Origin: Roseateles sp.
GTDB taxonomy: Bacteria > Pseudomonadota > Gammaproteobacteria > Burkholderiales > Burkholderiaceae_C
NCBI GenBank assembly: GCA_016790285.1
Contig: JAEUPJ010000070.1
Location: forward strand, 1 to 64,000
DNA length: 64,000 nt
Reading direction: 5' to 3'
The notes under the pieces are model-generated. The model did not search any database. It was not told the origin of the DNA and saw only the letters and a list, made by a program, of their open reading frames with translations. Made by a program: the position numbers and the translations under genes. The stretch's first letter is position 1. Each line of letters opens with the position of its first letter. This document shows positions 46,990-55,523 of the stretch, in pieces.

Positions 46990-48027
46990 TCAGTCCTCGG
47001 CCGTCACGTTGGCTTCGCCTGCAGCGATGCGGCGCACGAAGTCGAGCTTCATCAGCAGCGCCGTCATGCCGGCGACGTCCAGCCGCTCGGTGTTGTGGGA
47101 GGTGTAGTCCTCCGCGGCCTGGATGCGGGCTTCGCCCTGCTCGACGAACTTGGTGTAGTTGAGGTCGCGCCCGTCCGGCGGGATGCGGTAATAGCCGCCG
47201 AGGTCTTCGGCGCAGGCCCGCTCTTCCCGGCTCAGCAGCGCTTCGTAAAGCTTCTCCCCATGTCGGGTGCCGATTTCGCGGATGGGATGCTCCGGCAGGC
47301 CGAGCACGCCGAGCACCGCCTCGGCCAGCACGCGGATGGTCGCGGCCGGTGCCTTCTGCACGAAGATGTCGCCGTTGCGCCCGTGTTCAAAGGCATACAG
47401 GACCAGCTCCACCGCGTCGTCCAGCGTCATCATGAAGCGCGTCATGGCCGGGTCGGTGAGGGTGAGTGGCTTGCCCTGGCGGACCTGTTCGACGAACAGC
47501 GGGATCACCGAGCCGCGCGACGCCATCACATTGCCGTAGCGCGTGCCGCAGATGACCGTGCCCGAGCCTTCGAGGTTGCGCGAGGCAGCCACCATGACCT
47601 TCTCCATCATGGCCTTGGAGATGCCCATTGCATTGATGGGGTAGACGGCCTTGTCGGTGGACAGGCAAACTACGCGCTCCACGCCGGCCTGGATGGCAGC
47701 CTCCAGCACGTTCTCCGTGCCGAGCACGTTCGTGCGCACGGCCTCCATCGGATGGAATTCGCAGGACGGCACCTGCTTGAGGGCCGCGGCATGGAAGCAG
47801 TAGTCGACGCCCCGCATGGCCGCGGCAACGGCGCGCGAGTCGCGCACGTCGCCGATGTAGAACTTCAGCTTGGGCGACGCGTACTTCTTGCGCATGTCGT
47901 CCTGCTTTTTCTCGTCACGGCTGAGGATGCGGATCTCGCGCAGCCTGGAGTCCAGGAAGCGGCGCAGCACGGCATTGCCGAAGCTGCCGGTGCCGCCAGT
48001 GATGAGCAGGGTCTTGTCGTCGAACAT
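46990..48027 (-). CDS. fnlA: FnlA/WbjB-type UDP-GlcNAc 4,6-dehydratase/5-epimerase
   Basis: The 345-residue soluble SDR enzyme starts the UDP-L-FucNAc pathway. It has KTLLITGGTGSFGNAVLRRF, HAAALKQVPSCEFHPMEA and LSTDKAVYPINAMGISKA, with Met in the Tyr position as in the WbpM/FlaA1 group. Without membrane spans it corresponds to the short inverting type (WbjB/FnlA/CapE). It is distinct from the membrane-bound dehydratase at 20655, so the window holds both types. It lies two bases after hisF2. Confidence 0.92.
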   Translation of the reverse strand: MFDDKTLLITGGTGSFGNAVLRRFLDSRLREIRILSRDEKKQDDMRKKYASPKLKFYIGDVRDSRAVAAAMRGVDYCFHAAALKQVPSCEFHPMEAVRTNVLGTENVLEAAIQAGVERVVCLSTDKAVYPINAMGISKAMMEKVMVAASRNLEGSGTVICGTRYGNVMASRGSVIPLFVEQVRQGKPLTLTDPAMTRFMMTLDDAVELVLYAFEHGRNGDIFVQKAPAATIRVLAEAVLGVLGLPEHPIREIGTRHGEKLYEALLSREERACAEDLGGYYRIPPDGRDLNYTKFVEQGEARIQAAEDYTSHNTERLDVAGMTALLMKLDFVRRIAAGEANVTAED

Positions 48028-48029
48028 GT

Positions 48030-48815
48030 TTAGCGCGTCAGTGCCGAGGCGAACAGGGCGTCCTTCTGGGCGGGCTGTGGGTAGTTGATGAGCACGGCGC
48101 GGTACTGGCCCTTGAAGACGAACAGGCTGCCGGCGGCGCAGCCGACCACCCCGCAGGCCTTGATCAGGGCCTCGATGTCGCCGAGCGAACCGGCGCCGCC
48201 GAGCACGCTCATCGGGATGCGGATGGCGGCCCGTACCTGGCGTGCCAGCTCCAGGTCATAGCCCTTCATCACGCCGTCGCGGTCGACCGAGTTGATGACG
48301 ATCTCGCCTGCACCCTGGGCCTGGCACTCCTCCGCAAAGGCGATCGGATCGAGCTTGTGTGCCTTGGTGGCGTTGTGCGTGCAGAGCTCGAAGCCGCTGG
48401 CAAAGAAGCCGGTCTTCTTGCGGACGTCGAGCACCACGACGACGCTCTGCCCGCCCACGGCATCGGCGATGCGGCGGATGACGGTTGGGTCCTCGATGGC
48501 TGCGCTGCTGATGCAGACCTTCTCCACGCCCAGCTCGATGATCCGCTTGGCCTGCTCTGGCGTGCGCACGCCGCCGCCATAGGCCAGCGGCATGCGGCAT
48601 TCCGCTGCAAGGTCCTGGATGAGCTTGTAGTCGGGTTCGACGCCGTTGCGCGTGGCGTCGATGTCCAGCACGACGAGCTCGTCGGACTCCTTCTCGTTGA
48701 AGATCTTGACCGCATTGATCGGGTCGCCCACGTACTTCGGGTCCTTGAAGCCGACCGTCTTGACGAGGCCGCCTTCGTGCACGAGCAGGCAGGGGGTGAT
48801 GCGCGGTCTCAGCAT
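48030..48815 (-). CDS. hisF2: HisF-like synthase subunit of a sugar amidotransferase (HisF2)
   Basis: The 261-residue TIM-barrel protein resembles HisF. The first catalytic Asp of histidine biosynthesis (CLDV in true HisF) is missing; the sequence reads TPCLLVHEGGLV. The second (VVVLDVRKK) is present. AYGGGVRTPEQAKRI and SVLGGAGSLGDIEALI are conserved phosphate-binding loops. This pattern, next to hisH2 and wbpG, matches the P. aeruginosa WbpG-HisH2-HisF2 system, which forms an acetamidino group on a sugar and is not part of histidine synthesis. It overlaps hisH2 by seven bases. Confidence 0.88.
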   Translation of the reverse strand: MLRPRITPCLLVHEGGLVKTVGFKDPKYVGDPINAVKIFNEKESDELVVLDIDATRNGVEPDYKLIQDLAAECRMPLAYGGGVRTPEQAKRIIELGVEKVCISSAAIEDPTVIRRIADAVGGQSVVVVLDVRKKTGFFASGFELCTHNATKAHKLDPIAFAEECQAQGAGEIVINSVDRDGVMKGYDLELARQVRAAIRIPMSVLGGAGSLGDIEALIKACGVVGCAAGSLFVFKGQYRAVLINYPQPAQKDALFASALTR

Positions 48816-49438
48816 GCCGACGACTCCAGCTCGGCGAAGTTCTTCAACAGCGCCGCGCCCCAGTGATGGCTCTTCTCAGGGTGGGCCTGCATGCCGTAGA
48901 TGCAGCCGTTGCGCACGGCTGCTGTGAACGGCGAACCGTATTCGGCCCGCGCGGCGACGTGCGCCAGGTCCCGGCACTCGAAGTAGTAGGAGTGCAGAAA
49001 GTAGAAGCGCGCATCCGTCTCCAGGCCCTTGAACAGCGGGCTCCCGGCGACGGGCGCCACATCGTTCCAGCCCATGTGCGGCAGCGGCAGGCCGGCCATG
49101 CGGCCGGTGCTATCGAAATGCCGCACGTGGCCCGGCACCCAGCCGAGCCCGCGGCACTGGCCTTCGTCGCTGGACTCACCGAGCATCTGCATGCCCACGC
49201 AGATGCCCAGCACCGGCACGCCGCCGCGCGCGACGAGGGCGTCCAGCGGCTCACGGAGCCCGGAGTCGTTGAGGCGGTTCATCGCGTCGTCGAAACCGCC
49301 CACGCCGGGGAGGATGACGTGAGACGCACCTTCGAGGTCGCCGGCCACCGTGGCGAAGCGGGTGGCGATGTTCATGCGCTTGTACATGTTCGCCAGAGCG
49401 CCGATGTTGCCGACGCCGTAGCTGACGATACTGATCAT
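48809..49438 (-). CDS. hisH2: HisH-like glutaminase subunit of a sugar amidotransferase (HisH2)
   Basis: The 209-residue class I glutamine amidotransferase releases ammonia from glutamine. The nucleophile is in PVLGICVGMQMLGES (Cys) and the His/Glu pair in YGMQAHPEKSHHWG. The N-terminal SYGVGNIGALANM and LPGVGGFDDAMNRL blocks are typical of HisH. With hisF2 it should form a heterodimer feeding ammonia to the sugar handled by WbpG. It overlaps both neighbours. Confidence 0.9.
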   Translation of the reverse strand: MISIVSYGVGNIGALANMYKRMNIATRFATVAGDLEGASHVILPGVGGFDDAMNRLNDSGLREPLDALVARGGVPVLGICVGMQMLGESSDEGQCRGLGWVPGHVRHFDSTGRMAGLPLPHMGWNDVAPVAGSPLFKGLETDARFYFLHSYYFECRDLAHVAARAEYGSPFTAAVRNGCIYGMQAHPEKSHHWGAALLKNFAELESSAC

Positions 49439-50574
49439 CGGATGATCGCCCGTTGCACACCGAGCGCACGCAGCACGCGCGTGCCCAGCTCAATGATCGC
49501 CATGTCGTTGGCGTAGTCCTTGTAGGTCTTGGGGGCGCCACGGTGCAGGGCCTGGAGCTCGGCGACCGTCAGCCCGAGCTTGGTCGCGATGTACTCGAAG
49601 TCGTGCGCCAGGGTCTCGTCGTCGTAGGCTGGGATCCCGATCTTCGCCAACGCGTCCACGCGGCTGAGCTGGCCGGTCAGGATCAGGCTCGAGAAGTGCG
49701 CGCGGCGCTTGTCGTAGCCAAACTTGCTCGGCAGCCAGTAGCCTTCGTAGAAGCGCGTGAATCGCGACTCGTAGTGTTTGTGGGCGTACTTCTGCCAGCC
49801 GAATTTCTGCACCAGCTCGTCCATCGCGGCCTCCTTGAAGAAGGGCACATGGTTGAGCGGCTTGACGACCTGCACACCCTTGAAGAAGCGGTAGTAGATC
49901 TTGAAGCGGAAGATGCCTGCCAGCGGAAACTTCTTGAGCGGGCGGGTGCCGAAGCGGCGGTGGATGTCCTTCAGCTGGCGCACGTCGGAGGCGTGGTAGT
50001 GCCACTCCAGCGGCTCGCGCACGCATTCGGTTGAGTAGTTCGCACCGGTGAGGATGTACTTGGCGTTGTGCTTGGCCGCGAAGTTGTACAGGCCCGCGAA
50101 GAAGGCGTGGTCCTGCGGGGTGTCCAGGTGGGGCACCTGGGCCTTGAAGAAGGCCAGTTGCAGGTCGCGCATCTCGGGCCAGTCCACGACCTCGGTGAAT
50201 AGGTCCAGGCCCAGGCCGTCGACCAGCTTCTCGATGTTGTTGACCGCCTGCTGTGAATTCCAGCCTGCGTCGACGTGGTAGAGCAGCGGCCGCAGCCCGA
50301 ACTTCTCCTTGGCGAGGTAGGTGACGTAGGAACTGTCCACGCCGCCGGACAGGCCGATCAGGCAGTCATGGTCCTTGCCCTTGCCGTCACGCTTGATCTG
50401 CGCCACCTGCGCCATGATCTCCTGCTCGCCACGTTCATCGGTGTGCCAGTTCGGCAGGATGTTGCGATGGTAGTTGTTGCAGTAGTCGCACCAGCCGCGC
50501 TCGTCGAACACGATGCCGGAGTCGGACGTGTCCATGATGCAGTTGGAGCAGATCTGGTAGGGGCGGGAAGGCAT
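49435..50574 (-). CDS. wbpG: N-acetyl sugar amidotransferase WbpG-like
   Basis: The 379-residue ATP-dependent enzyme turns an N-acetyl group of a sugar into an acetamidino group with ammonia from HisH2-HisF2. An N-terminal zinc-like cluster reads ICSNCIMDTS and CDYCNNYHRN. The PP-loop is LIGLSGGVDSSYVTYLAK, and ILTGANYSTE belongs to the same adenylating fold. Length and motifs match WbpG/PseA-type proteins. It is followed directly by hisH2 with a four-base overlap. The sugar substrate is not known from sequence. Confidence 0.9.
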   Translation of the reverse strand: MPSRPYQICSNCIMDTSDSGIVFDERGWCDYCNNYHRNILPNWHTDERGEQEIMAQVAQIKRDGKGKDHDCLIGLSGGVDSSYVTYLAKEKFGLRPLLYHVDAGWNSQQAVNNIEKLVDGLGLDLFTEVVDWPEMRDLQLAFFKAQVPHLDTPQDHAFFAGLYNFAAKHNAKYILTGANYSTECVREPLEWHYHASDVRQLKDIHRRFGTRPLKKFPLAGIFRFKIYYRFFKGVQVVKPLNHVPFFKEAAMDELVQKFGWQKYAHKHYESRFTRFYEGYWLPSKFGYDKRRAHFSSLILTGQLSRVDALAKIGIPAYDDETLAHDFEYIATKLGLTVAELQALHRGAPKTYKDYANDMAIIELGTRVLRALGVQRAIIR

Positions 50575-50625
50575 GGTGCTGGCGGATATGGGCGTGATCC
50601 CCGTGGGGACAATGGATGGATGGGC

Positions 50626-51519
50626 TTACCAGCCAGAGAAGAGACCGTACAGGCGACGCCGAAAATTGTAGAGGGCGGCGTTCGTGATCGAGAGGGCACG
50701 CAGGCGGTCGACCCAGCCGACCGGGCTGCGCAGCACGCCCAGCATGCTGCCGGCCGAGCGCTGCTGCTCGCAAGCCACCTTGGCTTCGAGGTCGCGCCGA
50801 CCGGGCTCGTCGAGCGCAGCGCGGTGCTTCCCCAGGAACAGCGAGTAGGCCTTCAGGCGAGCGGTGATCTTGCGGTTGTACTCGGGGAAGGGCACCAGCA
50901 TGTTGATGCTGTTGCCGGCGTGCACGCGCCACTGGCAGCCGATGATGTCGCTGTGCACGACCCGCAGGCTTGGCAGGTGCAGCACCGCGAGCTCCATCCA
51001 GGTGTCTTCGTTGGGCAGCGTTTCGGGCACCGGGAAGATCGTCTGCAGCGCCATTCGGTTCATGAACGGCGAGATGCCGGACAGCGCCCCACGGCCGTGC
51101 GCCCGGGGCACCACGTGGCCATCGTAGCGCTTGATCTCCGACATCGTCACCAGCTTGCACAACCCGACGACCGGCTCGTCATCGGGCAGGCCATTCACCT
51201 TGGCCAGGCGTGCTGCGAGGCTGCCGGCCGGCATGAGGTCGTCGCCCGCGAAGATGCAGGTGAAGCGTCCTTGTGCGAGAGCCACGCCATGGTTGAAGGC
51301 CGAACACTTCCCCGCGCGCGGGTTGCGGGCCACTTGCAGCTGCGGGTAGCGCTTCTGCAGGTCGGACAGGATGGCGAACGTGGCGTCCGTCGAGCCGTCA
51401 TCGACCACGATGACCTCATGGCGCAGGCCTTCCTGGGCCAGGATGCTTTCGATGGCCGAGGAGACGTATTTCTCCTCGTTCTTGACGGCGACAACTACCG
51501 AGACGTCGATGGGGCTCAT
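50626..51519 (-). CDS. Glycosyltransferase family 2
   Basis: The 297-residue GT-A enzyme begins DVSVVVAVKNEEKYVSSAIE. It has VIVVDDGSTDATFAIL and FTCIFAGDDLMPAGSL, the two acidic nucleotide- and metal-binding motifs. No membrane span is present. It is placed between the polymerase gene (four-base overlap) and wbpG, inside the same operon, and probably adds one sugar of the repeat unit. Specificity unknown. Confidence 0.88.
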   Translation of the reverse strand: MSPIDVSVVVAVKNEEKYVSSAIESILAQEGLRHEVIVVDDGSTDATFAILSDLQKRYPQLQVARNPRAGKCSAFNHGVALAQGRFTCIFAGDDLMPAGSLAARLAKVNGLPDDEPVVGLCKLVTMSEIKRYDGHVVPRAHGRGALSGISPFMNRMALQTIFPVPETLPNEDTWMELAVLHLPSLRVVHSDIIGCQWRVHAGNSINMLVPFPEYNRKITARLKAYSLFLGKHRAALDEPGRRDLEAKVACEQQRSAGSMLGVLRSPVGWVDRLRALSITNAALYNFRRRLYGLFSGW

Positions 51520-52772
51520 GGCTTCTGTGGCGAGCGCGGGGCGGCCGGGGTGGGTGTTCTGGCAGGGCGTCGCGGCACGACGGCGATCCGGCCGAACAGG
51601 GCGAGCATGAAGATCAGCGCGTAGCCGTTGCTGAGCAGGGTGCCGATCAGGCCGCTGGTGAAGATTGCAAAGCAGAAGATGGGCCAGAGCGCCTTGAACG
51701 CTTCGTCACGGGAGCGGCTGAACCAGCGCAGCACCTGACCCACGAGCAAGGACAGGAGGACGACACCGGGCCAGTCGAAGTTGACGAAGGCTTCGGTGAT
51801 GTAGACGGAATTGGTGTTGGCGATGTCGCTCCAGCCCCACTGGTACTCCGAAACTAGGCGCTCCATGTTGACGCGCTCCAGGCCGAACAGGCCTGCGAAG
51901 AAGGAACTGGTCGCCCCCCACAGCGGCTGGCCGCCGAACTGCTCCGCATGCACCAGCAGCGTGTCGGAGGCCGAGAACATCGGCACGGCCGTGCTGCGCC
52001 AGATCAGGTGCTCGACCGAATTGGCGGGGAGGTAGGTGGCCAGGAAATAGTCCGAATCGGACGCTGCCACGGCCGCTTCCGAGGCGGGGCCGTCGGCGCC
52101 GCCGAAAGCCAGCAGCGTGACGCCGAACAGCAGCGCGACGCTGCCGCCGACGATAGCGATCACCTTGCTCGTGCTGGCCCGGGTCCCCTGCGAAGCCAAG
52201 TAGAGCAGGGGAAAGAGCACATTGATGAAGAGGGCCTTCTGCAGGAAGCTCAGCGAATAGGCCAGAAAGATGGCGAGCAGCAGGAAGCGCGACCGCGACT
52301 TCTGGATGAAATGCAGCGCCAGGCTGTAGGGCAGAAGGGCACTGACGAACAGCGTGCTCAGGTAGATGAGTGCCGCTTCGGCGCCGGTACGGGTCTTCAG
52401 GAAGTCGCCGCGCTGTAGGGCCAGCTCCGCCGCTGTTGCGCCCCGGAAGGCCGACACGATCGGGATGGAATCGGCCGTGACCAGGGTGATGACCAGGAAG
52501 ATGCCGAAAGTGCCCCAGACCGTCCAGTGGAAGGAGCGGGAGTCGATGCGGATGCGCGGGGCGTCGAGCGCGAAGCGGTGATCCAGCAGCGGCAGCCGGT
52601 AGCCGATGGCGATGCAGGTGCAGGCCACTGCGGTCAAGATGCCCAGTTGGACGAAGTACGGATTGGGCAGCACCAGCGCATCCACGCCCACGGGCAGGGC
52701 GAGGTAGATGACTGCCATCGCGGCAATGAACACCCAGGGCGCGGTGCGGGTGTTGAACAGGCGCTTAAACAT
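51516..52772 (-). CDS. Wzy-like O-antigen/capsule repeat-unit polymerase
   Basis: The 418-residue protein has about ten to eleven membrane spans and a large loop in the second half (residues about 230-320), the layout of Wzy polymerases. Sequence identity in this class is very low, so the call rests on topology and position between wzx and a glycosyltransferase. ATG 52772 is preferred; a TTG two codons earlier is also possible. The start lies within the end of a 25-codon mini-ORF. Confidence 0.72.
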   Translation of the reverse strand: MFKRLFNTRTAPWVFIAAMAVIYLALPVGVDALVLPNPYFVQLGILTAVACTCIAIGYRLPLLDHRFALDAPRIRIDSRSFHWTVWGTFGIFLVITLVTADSIPIVSAFRGATAAELALQRGDFLKTRTGAEAALIYLSTLFVSALLPYSLALHFIQKSRSRFLLLAIFLAYSLSFLQKALFINVLFPLLYLASQGTRASTSKVIAIVGGSVALLFGVTLLAFGGADGPASEAAVAASDSDYFLATYLPANSVEHLIWRSTAVPMFSASDTLLVHAEQFGGQPLWGATSSFFAGLFGLERVNMERLVSEYQWGWSDIANTNSVYITEAFVNFDWPGVVLLSLLVGQVLRWFSRSRDEAFKALWPIFCFAIFTSGLIGTLLSNGYALIFMLALFGRIAVVPRRPARTPTPAAPRSPQKP

Positions 52773-52842
52773 GCGCAAGCTCCCGGATGCCGTTGAGCGC
52801 CGGCCGCACGGGCATGTTGTTGGCGAGGGGCTGGTGCGTCAT
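52765..52842 (-). CDS. 25-codon mini-ORF between wzx and wzy
   Basis: ATG at 52842 overlaps the wzx stop by ATGA, and the TAA at 52765-52767 lies just inside wzy, whose ATG is at 52772. The peptide would be MTHQPLANNMPVRPALNGI followed by RELAHV. It fills the only gap between two operon genes, and the gap matches the overlapping style of the rest of the operon. It may be a translational relay for wzy and not a functional peptide. No homology is recognised. Confidence 0.4.
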   Translation of the reverse strand: MTHQPLANNMPVRPALNGIRELAHV

Positions 52843-54221
52843 CGGCCACCTCCGAGGGCGCTGATCAGCGCGGCCAGCGCAGCCGCAGCGGCCGTCCAGA
52901 CCAGTGTCACGAGGACGCCCTGGCGGTCGCCCACCGACGACAGGCGCAGGGGCACGCCGGCAGAGATCATGACGAGCAGCAGATAGAACAGGTAGACGAC
53001 GGCGCCCGACGCGGCGTAGGCCTCGGTGACCCAGCCCGGGGCAACACGAGCCGCTGCCAGCACCGCGCCGACACGCACCAGCAGTGACGCGGCCTGCAGC
53101 AGGAAGGCGCGGCGCTGATGCCCGGTCACGTGCAACGCCATCGAGATGGGCGAGGCCAGGAACTGCAGCGCGAACCATGGCACCATCGCAGCCACCATCT
53201 CACCCGAGCGCGACCAGGCGGGCCCCAGCATCAGGCCGAACAGGCCCGGTGCCAACAACCCGGCTGCGATGATCGGCCCCAGGCCGGCCTTGGTCAGCCC
53301 GCGCAGCACGCCGACCGTGAACGTGCCCAGCTGACCGGCGCGGTGTTCCTCGGCAGCGCGCGATAGGAAGACCTGCCCGATCGCCGTGCCGATGAGGGCG
53401 ATGGGCACCTGCATGACGTAGATTGCCATCGACAGATGGCCCGCCTCGGCCGGCGCGGCCAGCGCGGCGATCAGGATGATCGGCAGCTGGATGGCGGCGC
53501 TGTTGGCGAGTGCTTCGATGGTCGAGTACTTCGGGAACCGCACATACTCGCGCGCCAGCTCGCGCATGCGCGACAGCCGCAGCCGGCGTCGAGCGCGCAC
53601 CAGGTCTCCGCCCAGTGCGAGGCACGCGACGCCGCTGTTCATGACATAGCCCACGAGCAGGCCAACCGGCCCGGCACCCAGGCTGGCCAGGCCGATCTGC
53701 GTGCCCGCGCTGGCCGCCGACTGGGCGACCCGCACGCGCGACAGCGGCCCGAAGCGCTTGAGGCGGATCTGCCAGGACTGCAAGGCGCTGTAAGCCCCGG
53801 CCGCCAGCACGCCGAGCGGCAGCAGCAGTAGGTAGTGCGCCAGTGCCGGCTGGCCCAGGGCCTGCGCGATGCGATCGGGCGCCACGACCACCGCGACGGC
53901 GAGCGCCAGGGCCACCAGGCAGGCGCAGGCCAGCGACAGTGCCACGAGGTGCTGAGCGTCGTCGTCGTGCTCGGGCATCGGCACGGCGACGTCGTACCTC
54001 AGGCAACTGGCCACGGCGATGATGGACAGCGTGCCCGAGAACACGGCGAGCAGGCCGAAGTCGGCGGGCGTGTACAGGCGGGACAGCACCGGTAGCGCCA
54101 GTGCCGTGAGACCGTGCGCGAGGGCCGTGCCGCTCGCCAGCACGAGGACCGCACGCAGCAGCCCGGGACGGGATTTGGGTCCGGGCTCGGCCATGGGTGT
54201 CGTCGCCTGTCGCGCCTGCAT
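52839..54221 (-). CDS. Wzx-like repeat-unit flippase
   Basis: The roughly 460-residue protein has 12 or more membrane spans and MOP-superfamily features: ASGTALAHGLTALALPVLSR, LYTPADFGLLAVFSGTLSII and the charged segment around EYVRFPKYSTIEAL. It should flip the undecaprenyl-linked repeat unit for the Wzy polymerase next door. Starts at 54284, 54221 and 54194 are possible; 54221 is a compromise. It is the third flippase in the window. Confidence 0.83.
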   Translation of the reverse strand: MQARQATTPMAEPGPKSRPGLLRAVLVLASGTALAHGLTALALPVLSRLYTPADFGLLAVFSGTLSIIAVASCLRYDVAVPMPEHDDDAQHLVALSLACACLVALALAVAVVVAPDRIAQALGQPALAHYLLLLPLGVLAAGAYSALQSWQIRLKRFGPLSRVRVAQSAASAGTQIGLASLGAGPVGLLVGYVMNSGVACLALGGDLVRARRRLRLSRMRELAREYVRFPKYSTIEALANSAAIQLPIILIAALAAPAEAGHLSMAIYVMQVPIALIGTAIGQVFLSRAAEEHRAGQLGTFTVGVLRGLTKAGLGPIIAAGLLAPGLFGLMLGPAWSRSGEMVAAMVPWFALQFLASPISMALHVTGHQRRAFLLQAASLLVRVGAVLAAARVAPGWVTEAYAASGAVVYLFYLLLVMISAGVPLRLSSVGDRQGVLVTLVWTAAAAALAALISALGGGR

Positions 54222-54413
54222 CAGCAGCGGTCCCACCGGGTCAGGCGAGTGCCACCGTGCCCCGTACCGACCGGGCGGAGGCACGCGCAGGGCCGCGCGC
54301 CGCCCAGTGGCAGCGAGCGGGCGTAGCGATGGCGGCGGGTGGCATGGCGGTACGGCTCATTCAGATGGGGCGGCGTGCAATCGGGGTGCAGGCCAGACCT
54401 CGGAGGTCGTCGC

Positions 54414-55508
54414 CTAGACCCGCTGCCCGGCGCGTTCGCGGATCAGCGACAACGTGGTCTTAACAGCCACGCCGATCAGCGCGAGCACGAAGCCGAGGAT
54501 CATCAACTGGCTGCGCTTGGGCTTGGACTTGCGCTCGGGCGGCTGGGCCGCGTCGATCACTTGCAACTGCCCGCCATCGCGGCTCTCGTCCACGCGGGCG
54601 AGTTCGTACTGGCGCGCGATCAGGTCGAACAGGCTTTCCTGGTACTTGAACTCGCGGTAGGCGCCGATGTAGCCGCCGGCGGCCGACTGTTCCACAGTGC
54701 CCGCGCGGGCCAGCTCGCTGCGCAGGCGACCGACGGCGGCGCTCTGCTGCTGCACTTCCGGTGTGGTTTCGGCTAGGCTGCTGCGCAGCATCTGCAGGCG
54801 CACCTCGGCGCTGGTGAGCTCCGCGCGCAGTTTGGCCACGGCCTCGACCGCGGCCTTGGGCTCGGCCTTGATCGTGTCCGTGGAAACACCGCTGCCCTGC
54901 AGCGCGGCCTGGGCCGCGTCGAGCCGGGCGCGGACCTGCTTGAGCTGCCCCTCGAAGAACGCGCGGCGCTGCTGGGCCTCCGTCAGCGTCAAGCCGGCGG
55001 TCAGCTTGCGCAGCTCCTCGATATACGCGTTGGCCATGTCGGCGGCCCGCTTGGGGTCGTGGTCATCGACTTCCAGCGTGATGACGCCGTCCTTCTTGCC
55101 CAGCGTGACTCGGGTGTTCTCGGCGAGCTTCAGGCGCGAGTCGTGGCGCAACTTCTCGTCGTAGACCGTCGTCAGGTCGAAGCGCTCGATCATGCGGTCG
55201 GCAATCGTGCGGCTTTGCGCGAAGGTGACATGCTGGTCGCCGCTGTTGCGCAGCCCCCCCGAAAGGCCGGCCAGGGCACCAAGCGATGCCAGGGCGCCGG
55301 TCGCACCACCTTGCTGCTGCTGGGGCGGCATGAAGGTCGTGCGGGCGGTGAAGGTCGGCGTGATCAGGTAGCTAGCCCCAAGGGCCAGCACGGCGGCGGC
55401 CAGCGGAGCACCGATCATCCAGCGCCAGTTGGCCAGCAGCGCAGCGCCGATTTCGGACAGCGTCAGTTCAGACTCGGAGGGCGGGGTCCCCGCATCGGTG
55501 GGAAGCAT
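54414..55508 (-). CDS. Wzz/GNVR-type chain-length determinant
   Basis: The 364-residue polysaccharide co-polymerase has two membrane spans, near residues 30-50 and 335-355. Between them lies a long coiled-coil-rich periplasmic part (RRAFFEGQLKQVRARLDAAQ). The Pro-rich motif before span 2 reads PPERKSKPKRS. No tyrosine-kinase domain is attached. It sets polymer length together with Wzy. ATG 55508 is chosen; TTG 55514 is an alternative. It lies 15 bases after the SLBB export gene, an arrangement like wbfF-wzz of vibrios. Confidence 0.87.
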   Translation of the reverse strand: MLPTDAGTPPSESELTLSEIGAALLANWRWMIGAPLAAAVLALGASYLITPTFTARTTFMPPQQQQGGATGALASLGALAGLSGGLRNSGDQHVTFAQSRTIADRMIERFDLTTVYDEKLRHDSRLKLAENTRVTLGKKDGVITLEVDDHDPKRAADMANAYIEELRKLTAGLTLTEAQQRRAFFEGQLKQVRARLDAAQAALQGSGVSTDTIKAEPKAAVEAVAKLRAELTSAEVRLQMLRSSLAETTPEVQQQSAAVGRLRSELARAGTVEQSAAGGYIGAYREFKYQESLFDLIARQYELARVDESRDGGQLQVIDAAQPPERKSKPKRSQLMILGFVLALIGVAVKTTLSLIRERAGQRV

Positions 55509-55523
55509 CGACAAATCTCGCCC

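Noticed and set aside
48030..49438. hisH and hisF as part of histidine biosynthesis
   Set aside because: They lie inside a polysaccharide operon after wbpG, and the HisF first catalytic Asp is missing, so the sugar amidotransferase role is preferred.
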